Assembly: GCA_963704335.1 (NCBI GenBank)
Contig: OY969889.1
Span: forward strand, 868,001-932,000
Direction of reading: 5' to 3'
Length of the DNA: 64,000 nucleotides
Origin: PALSA-612 sp963704335
GTDB lineage: Bacteria; Actinomycetota; Thermoleophilia; Gaiellales; Gaiellaceae
The notes under the pieces: model-generated
What the model was told of the DNA's origin: nothing
What the model saw: the letters and a program-made list of their open reading frames with translations, nothing else
Databases searched by the model: none
Shown here: positions 43,999 to 52,990 of the stretch, one piece after another
How the letters are laid out: the number at the start of each line of letters is the position of its first letter
How positions within the stretch are numbered: position 1 is the stretch's first letter
Program-made: the position numbers and the translations under genes

Positions 43999-44375
43999 TG
44001 GACGGCCCGCAGGTGCTTGTGGTCGAGGACAACGAGAAGAACATGAAGTTGTTCCGGGACGTCCTCCAGGCGAAGGGGTATCGAACGCTCGAGGCCACGA
44101 ACGGTGAGGACGCTGTCGCGCTTGCTACCGAGCACGGTCCCGACCTCGTGCTCATGGACATCCAGTTGCCCGACATCGACGGAGTCACCGCGCTCGCTCG
44201 GCTGCGCGCGGACGGCCGCTCGGCATCGATACCGGTGGTCGCGCTCACTTCACAGGCGATGTCGGGGGACCGTGAGCGGTTCCTCGCGGCGGGCTTCGAC
44301 GACTACGTCTCGAAGCCGGTGGACATCGTCAGCTTCGTTTCCACGGTCGAAGAGCACTGCCGGGGGGCTCGATGA
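43998..44375 (+). CDS. single-domain response regulator
   Basis: A 125-residue receiver with acidic pair VEDNEKN, phospho-acceptor D54 in LVLMDIQLPDIDGV, Thr in VVALTSQAMSGD and Lys in YVSKPVDI, all intact. It has no output domain, so it relays phosphate or binds a target. ATG 43998 overlaps the kinase stop, and its stop overlaps the next gene, which carries a receiver fused to a cyclase. A phosphorelay from the kinase to both receivers is likely. Confidence 0.93.
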   Translation: MDGPQVLVVEDNEKNMKLFRDVLQAKGYRTLEATNGEDAVALATEHGPDLVLMDIQLPDIDGVTALARLRADGRSASIPVVALTSQAMSGDRERFLAAGFDDYVSKPVDIVSFVSTVEEHCRGAR

Positions 44376-45493
44376 GCAGCGAACACGACGCCAGGATCCT
44401 CGTCGTCGACGACGTTCCCGAGAATGTGCGCCTCCTCGAGGCCGTGCTTGCTCCACGCGGCTACGACGTCGTGGCTGCCAACGACGGTCAAGCCGCCCTC
44501 GAGCTGGCGGAGTCGGCAAACCCGGACCTCATACTGCTCGACGTCGTGATGCCGGGGCTCGACGGTTACGCCGTGTGTCGGCGGCTGCGCGAGCGCGAGG
44601 AGACGGCAGTGCTGCCCGTGATCATGCTCACGGCGAGCGAAAGGTCGGAGAAGACGAAGGCGATCGAGGCCGGGGCAGACGACTTCATAGCCAAGCCGTT
44701 CGACCACGACGAGTTGCTCGCCCGAGTCCGGTCGCTGCTCCGCATCAAGCGCTACCACGACACGATCAAGGAGCTCAATCGGACGCTTGCGCAACGCGTC
44801 GATGCGCAAGTCGAGGAGCTCGAGCGGATGAAGCGCCTCCAGCGATTCCTGTCGCCGCAGCTCGCCGAGGCGATCGTCTCCTCCGGCGACGAATCCATCC
44901 TCTCCAGCCACCGCCGGCAGGTCGCCATGGTCTTCGCCGATCTGCGCGGCTGGACGAGCTTCGCCGATTCCGTCGAGCCGGAAGAGCTCATGCTGGTGCT
45001 CGGCGAGTTCCATCAGACGATCGGCAACCTCGTCGGTCGCTTCGACGCGACGGTCGGGTTCCTCCAGGGGGACGGCGTCCAGCTCTTCTTCAACGACCCG
45101 ATCGAGATCCCCGACGCCCCGTTGCAGGCGGTGCGGCTCGGTTGTGCGCTGCGCGAGGAGATGGCAGAGCTGATTCCGTTGTGGCGGAAGCGCGGCCACG
45201 AGCTCGACTTCGGCGCGGGCATCGCGCTCGGCTACGCGACGTGTGGCGAGGTCGGCTTCGAGGGTCGATCCGACTACGCGGCCATCGGCGCCGTCACGAA
45301 CCTCGCGTCGCGACTTGCGGACGAAGCCACCGGCGGGCAGGTCCTGATAGGCCAACGCCTGTACGCGGAGGTCGAGGACGACGTCGAGGTGGAGCTTGTC
45401 GGCGAGTTGACGCTCAAGGGCTTCCAGCTTCCGGTTGCCGCATTCAACGTCGTCGTCGTACGTGAGACGGCTGCAGAGCTCTCTCAGGCATAG
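44372..45493 (+). CDS. response regulator fused to class III nucleotidyl cyclase
   Basis: A 373-residue protein. The N-terminal receiver is intact (VVDDVPEN, D57 in LILLDVVMPGLDG, TASERSEKTKA, KPFDHDELLARV). A coiled-coil linker (~125-160) follows. The C-terminal cyclase domain has metal Asp in VFADLRGWTSF and QGDGVQLFF, and the catalytic pair in TNLASRL (Asn and Arg present), so it looks competent to make cyclic nucleotide. The base-specificity Lys is not evident (GFLQGD). Phosphorylation probably controls cyclase dimerisation. ATGA overlap with the upstream receiver gene. Confidence 0.92.
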   Translation: MSSEHDARILVVDDVPENVRLLEAVLAPRGYDVVAANDGQAALELAESANPDLILLDVVMPGLDGYAVCRRLREREETAVLPVIMLTASERSEKTKAIEAGADDFIAKPFDHDELLARVRSLLRIKRYHDTIKELNRTLAQRVDAQVEELERMKRLQRFLSPQLAEAIVSSGDESILSSHRRQVAMVFADLRGWTSFADSVEPEELMLVLGEFHQTIGNLVGRFDATVGFLQGDGVQLFFNDPIEIPDAPLQAVRLGCALREEMAELIPLWRKRGHELDFGAGIALGYATCGEVGFEGRSDYAAIGAVTNLASRLADEATGGQVLIGQRLYAEVEDDVEVELVGELTLKGFQLPVAAFNVVVVRETAAELSQA

Positions 45494-45502
45494 CCGACCC
45501 CG

Positions 45503-48127
45503 TCACTCGAGCGAGAAGCGTTCGAGCAACTCGAGGGCATCCGCTGCCGCTTCTTCCAGCGACCGCGTACGAGATTCCTCGACCGCTCTCTCGAGGCGGT
45601 TTCGCGAAACGCAGCTGCGAACCTCGAGGAGCTTCTCGCTCCACGGATCGTGATCGATCCACGCATCCGAGCCGCTCAGCGATGCGTCGACCGGCCCGAG
45701 TATTCGGGCTGCAAGCTCGACTTCGCCGTGCCGGCACCCGAAGACTGCTGTCCCGACGAGACATCGCATCAGGATCGAGCTCTGGCTGAGTCGTACCGCC
45801 GGCTCGAGCGCTTCCTGTAGGCGACGTCCCGCCTCATGGTCTCGCCCCTCATGAAGATCTGCGCCGGCGTGCTCCATGAGAGCGGCGGCCACCGTTCCCG
45901 TGTCGCCCACGATCCGCGCGTTCGCGGTTGCACTCTCGAGGAGGGCACCAGCCTGATCGTAGGCCCCACGCTCGACGGCGACCACTCCCAGGTTCAGCTG
46001 AATGATCGCTTCGTTTCGAAGATCGCCGATATCGGAAAAGAGCCCGAGCGCCTGCTCATAGAGCGCCCACGCCTCTTCGGGGTCGTCTCCGACATCCGCC
46101 GTAACGGAGGCGAGCGCCGCAAACGCGCAGCCCTGTGTCCAGACGTCTTCCGAAGCGGTGGCCAGCGCCACCGATCGCTCCGCCCACGAAACGACCTGGT
46201 CGACGTCCACGATCCCGAAAGCGGCGAAGACGAGGGACCCGAGGACCCGCGACTGCCCGCGAAGATCCATCGCTGCCTCGTACGCTGTCAGTGCCTCCAG
46301 GTAGAGCTCGACTGCCTCGCCTTCGTTGCCCTGCCGGTACGCAGCGAGGCCCGCGCCGCGAAGCGCCTCGGCCACCATCCCGGTCTCGATCTGGTCGCGG
46401 CGGTCGAACACGTCGGCGAACCAGCGCCGAGCCTCTTCGTAGTGCGAGCGCATGTCCCAGAACTCGAGCAGCGCGGCCGCCAGCCGTCCCGCTTCTACAG
46501 GGTCGCCGAGACCGCGCATGCCGTGCTCGAGGGCCGCTCGGAAGTTGTCGTGGTCGGCCTCGAGACGGTCAAGGCATTCGAGCTGCTCGGCACCCTTCAA
46601 CTGTGGGTTGACTTGCTCGACCCACTCCCGCAAATGGCACAAATGGCGCTGCTGAAGCGCAGTCTGATCCCCATGCTCCACGAGCCGCTCTATCGCGAAC
46701 TCGCGGATCGTCTCCAGCAGCCAGTAGCGCTCTTTCGTGAAGCGCAGCAAGCTCTTGTCGACCAGCGATTGCAGCGTGTCGAGATCGGCTCCGGCGACCT
46801 CTTCTGCAGCTTCCAGCGTGCAGCCTCCGGCGAAGACCGAGAGGCGGGCGAAGAGCTGCTGCTCGTCAGACGTGAGCAGGTCGTAAGACCACTCGATGGT
46901 CGCCCGCAGCGTCTCCTGGCGGGGGTCGCGATCGGGGCCTCCCTTCAAAAGGTCGAGCCGCTGTGACAGGCGGTTCGTGATCTGCTCGGGGGTAAGGACG
47001 GATGTACGTGCCGCCGCCAGCTCGATCGCCAGCGGTAAGCCCTCCAGGCGCACGCAGAGCTCTCGGGTTGCGTCCGTCGGCTCGGTCTGTGAGCGCTCGC
47101 AGAAGAGCGAGACCGACTCCGTGTCCGTCAGGGGCGGCAGCTCGTAGACGCGCTCTCCCTGTAGGCGCATGCGCTCTCTCGAGGCACAAAGCAGCGTTAG
47201 GCCGGGGCAGGCGGACACGAGCTCCGAGAGCTCGCGGAAGGCTTCCGGCAGGTGCTCGAGGTTGTCCAGCATCAAGAGCAGGCTCTTGCCTTGCAGATGG
47301 CTCGTGAGGGCCTGGAGGCTGGACTGGCCAGCCTGCTCGCGGACATCGAGCGAGCTGCAGATCGTGACCAGGACGAGTGAGGGGTCTCTGAGCGCGGACA
47401 GAAACGAGCAGAAGACTCCGTCTTCGTAGTCTCTGAATCGCTCCTCGCGCGCTCTATGGGCGAGCTCCAAGGAGAAGCGGGTCTTGCCGGCGCCGCCGGG
47501 CCCTGTGACGGTGAGCAGGCGGGTCTCTTGCAGCAGCTCGTCAGCCTCGTACAGCTCCGCTTCTCTGCCCAGGAAGGAGGACGCGGGAGTGGGCAGGTTG
47601 GAGTTGGCGACCGTCTTCAGGCGAGGGAAGCTCTGCTCTCCCAGCTGGTAGATCGTCACCGGCTCAGAGACGTCCTTGAGGCGATGGGAGCCGAGCGAGC
47701 TGACCAAGAACCCATCGGCGATGAGGCCTCGCGTCTCCTTGGAGAGCAGGATCTGGCCGCCGTGGCCCGAGGCCGCCACCCTTGCGGCGAAGTGCACGTC
47801 CTCTCCCACATAGCCCTCCTCGCCGACGAGTGGCGTGCCCGTGTGCAGGCCGATCCGCACCTGGATCGGTCCCGGACGGAGACCCTCTAGCCCGTCGCGC
47901 GCGGCTTGGAGCGCCTCCGGCGCAGACGGAAAGGCGAAGAAGAATGCGTCACCCTGCGTGTCCACCTCAGCGCCCCGGTGGCGCTGAAAGGCTCCCCGCA
48001 GCACACGGCGGTGCTCCGCCAGTGCTTCCGCGTACGCCTCGGCCCCGAGCTCATGCAGAAGCCGCGTCGAGCCTTCGACGTCGGTGAAGAGGAACGTGAC
48101 CGTGCCGGTGGGGAGATCAACTCTCAT
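45503..48127 (-). CDS. class III cyclase-domain / NB-ARC ATPase / TPR regulator
   Basis: An intact 874-residue member of the family seen at the left end. It has cyclase-like domain TVTFLFTDVEGSTRLLHEL, TQGDAFFFAF and VHFAAR (His at the usual Asn position, Arg kept), P-loop GPGGAGKTRFS, Walker B SLLLMLDNLEHL, and TPR-like repeats to the C-terminus. It is nearest to the frameshifted paralogue at 2976. It converges with the response-regulator cyclase gene (9-base gap) and diverges from the peptide transporter operon. It could control the transporter genes, but it has no DNA-binding domain that I can see. Confidence 0.87.
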   Translation of the reverse strand: MRVDLPTGTVTFLFTDVEGSTRLLHELGAEAYAEALAEHRRVLRGAFQRHRGAEVDTQGDAFFFAFPSAPEALQAARDGLEGLRPGPIQVRIGLHTGTPLVGEEGYVGEDVHFAARVAASGHGGQILLSKETRGLIADGFLVSSLGSHRLKDVSEPVTIYQLGEQSFPRLKTVANSNLPTPASSFLGREAELYEADELLQETRLLTVTGPGGAGKTRFSLELAHRAREERFRDYEDGVFCSFLSALRDPSLVLVTICSSLDVREQAGQSSLQALTSHLQGKSLLLMLDNLEHLPEAFRELSELVSACPGLTLLCASRERMRLQGERVYELPPLTDTESVSLFCERSQTEPTDATRELCVRLEGLPLAIELAAARTSVLTPEQITNRLSQRLDLLKGGPDRDPRQETLRATIEWSYDLLTSDEQQLFARLSVFAGGCTLEAAEEVAGADLDTLQSLVDKSLLRFTKERYWLLETIREFAIERLVEHGDQTALQQRHLCHLREWVEQVNPQLKGAEQLECLDRLEADHDNFRAALEHGMRGLGDPVEAGRLAAALLEFWDMRSHYEEARRWFADVFDRRDQIETGMVAEALRGAGLAAYRQGNEGEAVELYLEALTAYEAAMDLRGQSRVLGSLVFAAFGIVDVDQVVSWAERSVALATASEDVWTQGCAFAALASVTADVGDDPEEAWALYEQALGLFSDIGDLRNEAIIQLNLGVVAVERGAYDQAGALLESATANARIVGDTGTVAAALMEHAGADLHEGRDHEAGRRLQEALEPAVRLSQSSILMRCLVGTAVFGCRHGEVELAARILGPVDASLSGSDAWIDHDPWSEKLLEVRSCVSRNRLERAVEESRTRSLEEAAADALELLERFSLE

Positions 48128-48153
48128 CGCGGGATCATGCGCGACCTCGTTGG

Positions 48154-48182
48154 TTGCTTGTGCCGACTGCGGTCCCTATGGT
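48154..48182 (+). promoter_or_regulatory. putative promoter of the ABC transporter operon
   Basis: TTGCTT (48154-48159) and TATGGT (48177-48182) are separated by 17 bases in the divergent region. The AGGAGGGG ribosome site and TTG start of the first transporter gene follow within 40 bases. Confidence 0.45.
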
Positions 48183-48217
48183 TGGCGGCAAGGACACACG
48201 AAGAGGAGGGGAGTGCG

Positions 48218-49162
48218 TTGTCTGCGGCAGCGCCACCGGTCGCAGTGCCGACCGACGCTCGGCCAGCGTCGCTGTTCTGGGCGCGCCTCCGCTCTGACCC
48301 GGTCGCGCTTGCAGCGGCAGCGTTCCTCGCGATGATTGTCCTCTCCGCGATCTTCGCGGGGCCGATCACTCGCCTCGTCGCCCACCCCCCGAACGCGCAG
48401 TACCCGGAGCGCCTCGACCAGTTCTTCGGGACGCCGACTGGCCCCTCGCGGGAATTTCTCTTCGGTGTCGACCTCGTGGGATCCGATGTCTTCGCCCGTG
48501 TTCTCTACGGGGCGCGAGTGTCCCTGACAGTCGCGATCGTCGGCACGGGGATCGCGATGCTGATCGGCACAACCCTGGGCATCATCGCCGGCTACTACCG
48601 CGGCTTCGTCGACACCGTCATATCTCGTACGGTGGACGTCTTTCTCGCCTTCCCGCTCCTGCTGCTGGCGCTCGGCGTCGGATCGGCGTGCTCGCTCGGC
48701 AACGGCTGCGCCGGCGGGCTGATCGAGCCCGGACAGGTCACGGTGATCGGCATCATCGTCCTCGTCAGCTGGACGTATTTCGCCCGGCTGGCGCGCGGGC
48801 AGGTGCTGTCCCTTCGCGAGAAGGAGTTCGTCGAGGCAGCGCGCGCGACGGGAGCAGGCGACCTGGCGATCCTCGGGCGTGAGATCCTTCCGAACCTCGT
48901 GACCCCGGTGCTCGTCTACCTCACGCTCATCATTCCGCTGAACATCCTCCTCGAGGCCGCGCTGTCGTTCCTCGGCGTGGGCATCAACCCACCCCAGGCC
49001 AGCTGGGGACAGATGATCGCGGAGGCCACTCCACTGTTCGACTCGGCCTGGTGGTACTTCCTCTTTCCCGGGCTCGCGCTCGTTCTCACCGTTCTCGCCT
49101 TCAACCTGCTCGGCGAGGCGATCCGCGACGCCCTCGACCCTCACATGTCTACGGCTCAGTGA
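48218..49162 (+). CDS. oligopeptide/dipeptide-type ABC transporter permease (DppC/OppC family)
   Basis: An inner-membrane permease of 314 residues. The N-terminal helix (DPVALAAAAFLAMIVLSAIF) precedes a BPD_transp_1 domain. The EAA loop that contacts the ATPases reads EFVEAARATGAGDLAILGREILPN. The C-terminal SFLGVGINPPQASWGQMI is typical of DppC/OppC. TTG 48218 after GAGGAGGGG is favoured; the frame is open upstream to 47906 through the divergent gene's coding region. It is unusual that the permease C gene comes first in the operon. Confidence 0.9.
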   Translation: MSAAAPPVAVPTDARPASLFWARLRSDPVALAAAAFLAMIVLSAIFAGPITRLVAHPPNAQYPERLDQFFGTPTGPSREFLFGVDLVGSDVFARVLYGARVSLTVAIVGTGIAMLIGTTLGIIAGYYRGFVDTVISRTVDVFLAFPLLLLALGVGSACSLGNGCAGGLIEPGQVTVIGIIVLVSWTYFARLARGQVLSLREKEFVEAARATGAGDLAILGREILPNLVTPVLVYLTLIIPLNILLEAALSFLGVGINPPQASWGQMIAEATPLFDSAWWYFLFPGLALVLTVLAFNLLGEAIRDALDPHMSTAQ

Positions 49163-49176
49163 GCGTGAACGCTCAC
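49159..49176 (+). promoter_or_regulatory. mRNA hairpin between permease and binding-protein genes
   Basis: GTGAGCG and CGCTCAC flank TGAA, overlapping the permease stop codon and ending 3 bases before the AAAGGAGG of the binding-protein gene. It could stabilise the downstream mRNA or limit translation coupling, which would help make excess binding protein. Confidence 0.4.
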
Positions 49177-49191
49177 GAAAGGAGGCACTTC

Positions 49192-50931
49192 ATGGCAGTA
49201 CGCAGCAACTGGCGCGCATTGTTCGCACTCGGCGTGATCATGGTCCTCGGCCTCTCCGTTGTCGGAAGCGGTAGCGGTGCGAGTGACCAGCGCAAGCGTG
49301 GAGGCACGCTCAAGATGATCTCCGCCGGAGATGTCGACTCGGTCGATCCGGGGAGGACCTATTACTCCTTCGGGTGGCAAGTCCTGACTGCGGTCCACAG
49401 GTCGCTCTACGCCACTCCGGCCGACTCGACGAAGACCGTACCCGACCTCGCGTCGGGCTATCCGAAGATCTCGGCTGACGGCAGAACGATCACCGTTCGC
49501 ATCAAGCGCGGAGTCCGCTACGGGCCGCCGGTCAACCGCGAGGTGACCGCAGCCGACGTGAAGTACGCGATCGAGCGCAGCTTCTCCGTCAGCGTCACGA
49601 ATGGCTACGTGAACCTGTACTTCTCGGACATCGTGGGAGCACCCGCGAGCCCGCCGAAGACCCCGAAGCCTGTCGCCGGGATCCGTACTCCGAACAAGTA
49701 CACGCTCGTCATCAAGCTCAAGCGGCCGGGAACGACGGTCGCCTCCGCGCTGGTGATGACAAACACCGCTCCGATCCCCAAGGAGTACGCAGCGAAGTTC
49801 GACAAGAAGACGACGTCCGACTACGGCTTCTACCAGGCGGCAACCGGTCCCTACATGTTCGAGGCCGACGGCTCGGGCAACATCAAGGGGAAGGGCTACA
49901 CGCCCGGTCGGCAGATGCGACTCGTGAGGAACCCGAACTGGGTCGCGAAGACCGACTTCCGCCCGGCGTATGTCGACGTAATCGAGGTGAAGGAGGGGTT
50001 CACCGACACCGCCGTCGGGGTCCGCCAGATCCTCAGCGGTACGGCCGACGGTGCCGGCGACTACCCGACCGTTCCGGGGAACGTGTTGAAGCAGCTGACC
50101 ACGAACAGCCAGTACAAGAACAACTGGTACACGTGGGCCAACGGCATCGGCTACATCGCGCTCAACACGAAGAAGAAGCCGTTCGACAACCTCAACGTCC
50201 GGCGGGCGGCGAACTACGTCATGGACAAGAGAACGATCCGCCTCCTCGCCGGCGGTCCGCTCTCGGGCGAGATCGCAACACACGTTCTCGGGCCAGAGTT
50301 CAAGGGCAAGGGATTCGAGGCTGCCGGTGGCCGCGGCTACGACCCCTACAGGAGCAAGGATCACCTCGGCGACGTCAACAAGGCCAAGGCCGAGATGCGT
50401 AAGGCAGGCTATGCGAACGGCATGTACGACGGCCCCGCGGTGACGGCGTACGTCTTCAACGCGACCCCCTCCCCGCAGCAGGCCAAGGTGATCGCGGCGA
50501 GCCTGGCAAAGATCGGCATCGAGATGAAGATCAAGCTGGCGTCCATCGACGCGATCTTCACGAAGTTCTGCGTGGTGCAGCAGTACATCCCCGAGATCTG
50601 CCCGCTCGGGTGGCTTCCGGACTTCAAGGATCCGGTGACGATGCTCGATCCGCTGTTCAACGGTAAGGCGATCAACCCCAACTACACGAACAACGCGTCG
50701 CTCGTCGACGATCCGAAGATCAACGCGGCGATCGAGAAGGCGAAGCTGACCAGGAACGAGAAGGCCCGCTACGCCGCGTGGGGCAAGGTGGACAAGCTGG
50801 TCATGCAGCGGGCGCCGATCATCCCGACAGGCTGGAGCACGACGATCTCCGTGGTCTCCGATCGAATCATCCCCGGCAAGCAGCTCTGGAACGCCGGCAT
50901 CCTCGACCTGTCCGCAACCTCGATCAAGTAG
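49192..50931 (+). CDS. extracellular solute-binding protein, family 5 (peptide/nickel type)
   Basis: A 579-residue secreted binding protein. Signal peptide MAVRSNWRALFALGVIMVLG; no lipobox Cys is evident, which is unusual for a Gram-positive-type binding protein. The mature part has the SBP_bac_5 pattern: GGTLKMISAGDVDSVDPG, LYATPADSTKTVPDLASGY, ITVRIKRGVRYG, VTAADVKYAIER and NNLNVRRA-like FDNLNVRRAANYVMDKR. The substrate is probably an oligopeptide or a similar compound. ATG 49192 after AAAGGAGG. Confidence 0.9.
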   Translation: MAVRSNWRALFALGVIMVLGLSVVGSGSGASDQRKRGGTLKMISAGDVDSVDPGRTYYSFGWQVLTAVHRSLYATPADSTKTVPDLASGYPKISADGRTITVRIKRGVRYGPPVNREVTAADVKYAIERSFSVSVTNGYVNLYFSDIVGAPASPPKTPKPVAGIRTPNKYTLVIKLKRPGTTVASALVMTNTAPIPKEYAAKFDKKTTSDYGFYQAATGPYMFEADGSGNIKGKGYTPGRQMRLVRNPNWVAKTDFRPAYVDVIEVKEGFTDTAVGVRQILSGTADGAGDYPTVPGNVLKQLTTNSQYKNNWYTWANGIGYIALNTKKKPFDNLNVRRAANYVMDKRTIRLLAGGPLSGEIATHVLGPEFKGKGFEAAGGRGYDPYRSKDHLGDVNKAKAEMRKAGYANGMYDGPAVTAYVFNATPSPQQAKVIAASLAKIGIEMKIKLASIDAIFTKFCVVQQYIPEICPLGWLPDFKDPVTMLDPLFNGKAINPNYTNNASLVDDPKINAAIEKAKLTRNEKARYAAWGKVDKLVMQRAPIIPTGWSTTISVVSDRIIPGKQLWNAGILDLSATSIK

Positions 50932-50964
50932 AGGAATCCGACGTCATCGCAGCCCGCCCAGACC

Positions 50965-52011
50965 GTGACCCCTTCGGCTACGAGCGCCGCCGATGCCGGT
51001 CTGGGCGGGCCTAGCGGCCGCCGGTCGCCACTCGCACGAATCCACTCGCCGCTCGTGCGCTACATCGTCAGGCGCCTGGCGTGGACGGTGCTGCTCCTCG
51101 TCATCGTCTCGTTCCTCACGTTCCTCGTGTTCTACGTGCTGCCGGCGAGCGATCCGGCAGTCCTGCGTGCGGGGCGAAACGCGACTCCGGAGCAGATCGC
51201 GGAGGTGAGAGCGGTCCTCGGCCTCGACCAGCCCGTCTACGAGCAGTTCTGGATCTATGCGAAAGGAGTCGTCACCGATCTCGATTTCGGCTACTCGTAC
51301 TACTCCGAGGTTCCGGTGCGCGAGGAGATCGTGTCTCGCATTCCGGCGAGCATGGCGGTTGCGCTGGGCGCGTTCGTCATCTGGATGGCGATAGCGCTGC
51401 CCGTCGGCATTCTGACCGCGCTCAAGCCGCGATCCAAGTCCGACCGGGTCGTCACAGGAACGACGCTGTTCTTTCTCTCGGCGCCGACGTACTGGCTAGG
51501 CCTCGTGGTGCTGTTCCTCTTTGCCAGTGACATCGGACGGTTTCACGTGATCGGCGGCGCGGGAACCTACGTGCCGTTCAGCGAGAGCCCGCTGGCCTGG
51601 GCCGAGGCGCTCTTCTGGCCGTGGATCGTCCTGGCACTGGGCTTCGCCGGCTTCTACGCACGCATGATCGGCGAGAACCTCCGTGAAGCGATGGCGCAGG
51701 ACTACGTGAGAACGGCGCGTGCAAAGGGCATCAGCGAACGGCGAATCGTGCTGCGTCACGGACTGCGCGCAGCGCTCACCCCCGTCGTCACGCTGGCTGC
51801 GCTGGACCTCGGTTTCCTGCTCGGCGGCACGATCCTCGTCGAGACCGTCTTCAACATTCCCGGCGTAGGCCGGTACGCCGTCGATTCGATCCAGAACGGC
51901 GATCTGCCGGCCATTCAGGGCGTCGTCCTCTTCGGCGCGATCCTCATCGTGCTGGCGATCCTGGCCGCAGACGTCCTGTACGCCATCCTGGATCCCCGCG
52001 TGCGCTACTGA
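50965..52011 (+). CDS. oligopeptide/dipeptide-type ABC transporter permease (DppB/OppB family)
   Basis: A 348-residue permease. Its first helix (LAWTVLLLVIVSFLTFLVFY) is the usual DppB N-terminus, followed by a periplasmic loop and BPD_transp_1 helices. The EAA loop is DYVRTARAKGISERRIVLRHGLR, and GTILVETVFNIPGVGRYAVDSI is the standard OppB C-terminal motif. GTG 50965 starts 33 bases after the binding protein stop, but a shorter start is possible because family homology begins near VRYIVRRLAW. The ATPase gene starts 3 bases downstream. Confidence 0.9.
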   Translation: MTPSATSAADAGLGGPSGRRSPLARIHSPLVRYIVRRLAWTVLLLVIVSFLTFLVFYVLPASDPAVLRAGRNATPEQIAEVRAVLGLDQPVYEQFWIYAKGVVTDLDFGYSYYSEVPVREEIVSRIPASMAVALGAFVIWMAIALPVGILTALKPRSKSDRVVTGTTLFFLSAPTYWLGLVVLFLFASDIGRFHVIGGAGTYVPFSESPLAWAEALFWPWIVLALGFAGFYARMIGENLREAMAQDYVRTARAKGISERRIVLRHGLRAALTPVVTLAALDLGFLLGGTILVETVFNIPGVGRYAVDSIQNGDLPAIQGVVLFGAILIVLAILAADVLYAILDPRVRY

Positions 52012-52014
52012 CCC

Positions 52015-52990
52015 GTGGCGCTCCTCCAGATCCGCGATCTCGAGATCTCCTTTCGCGTCAGGGAAGGCAGGGTGCGAGCGGTCAACGGCGTCTCGCTCGA
52101 AGTGGAGCGTGGAACGACTCTCGGGCTCGTCGGCGAATCGGGCTCCGGGAAGACGGTGACGGCGATGACTCTGCTCGGGCTCACCCGATCCGACGAGACC
52201 GAGATCCGCGGGCGAGGTGCTGTTCGACGGCCGCGACCTGCTCGGGATGAGCAACTCCGAGCTACGAGAGATCCGCGGGCGCCGGATCGCGATGGTCTTC
52301 CAGGACCCGCTCTCGTCGCTGCATCCGATGTACCGAATTGGCTGGCAGATGGTCGAGGCGATCCAGGCCCACGAGCGGATCGGCAAGCAAGCTGCGCGCG
52401 AGCGGGCGATCGATCTGCTTCGGGACGTCGGAATCCCAGGCCCGGCTGAACGCATCGACGCCTACCCGCACGAGCTCTCCGGCGGGATGCGGCAGCGCGT
52501 GATGATCGCCATGGCGATCGCGCTCGACCCCGACCTGCTGATCGCCGACGAGCCGACGTCGGCGCTCGACGTGACCGTTCAATCGCAGATCCTCGCGCTG
52601 CTGACCGGCCTGCGAGACAAGAAAGGCATGGCCCTTGTCATCGTCAGCCACGATCTGGGTGTCATCGCGGAGCAGACGGACTCGATCGCGGTCATGTACG
52701 CGGGGCGGATCGTCGAGCAAGGGCAGTCTGACCAGGTCATGGAGGCGCCGCTCCATCCGTACACACAGGGCTTGCTCGCCTCGATTCCGCACGTCGACAG
52801 ACCGCGCTCGGAGCGCCTGAGCCCGATTCCAGGCTCTCCGCCAAGCGGTGTGGCGCTTCCGCCCGGGTGCGCGTTTCATCCGCGGTGCCAGCTGGCCAGG
52901 TCCTCCTGCCGCGAGCGAATTCCTCTGCTCGCGCCGGTTGGCGCGGACCACTCCATAGCGTGCCCCGTCGTGAGGGACACCATTCGCTGA
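52015..52990 (+). CDS. peptide ABC transporter ATP-binding protein (DppD/OppD family), frameshifted
   Basis: The ATPase has Walker A LVGESGSGKT, signature LSGGMRQR, Walker B DLLIADEPTSALD, and the C-terminal oligopeptide-transporter extension with Cys motif GCAFHPRCQLARSSC. The frame breaks after TEIRG near 52210, where GCGGGCGAGG has one extra G. Removing it gives GEVLFDGRDLLGM. The extra base sits in a G-run, so a sequencing slip is likely. Corrected length is about 325 residues, normal. GTG 52015. Confidence 0.88.
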
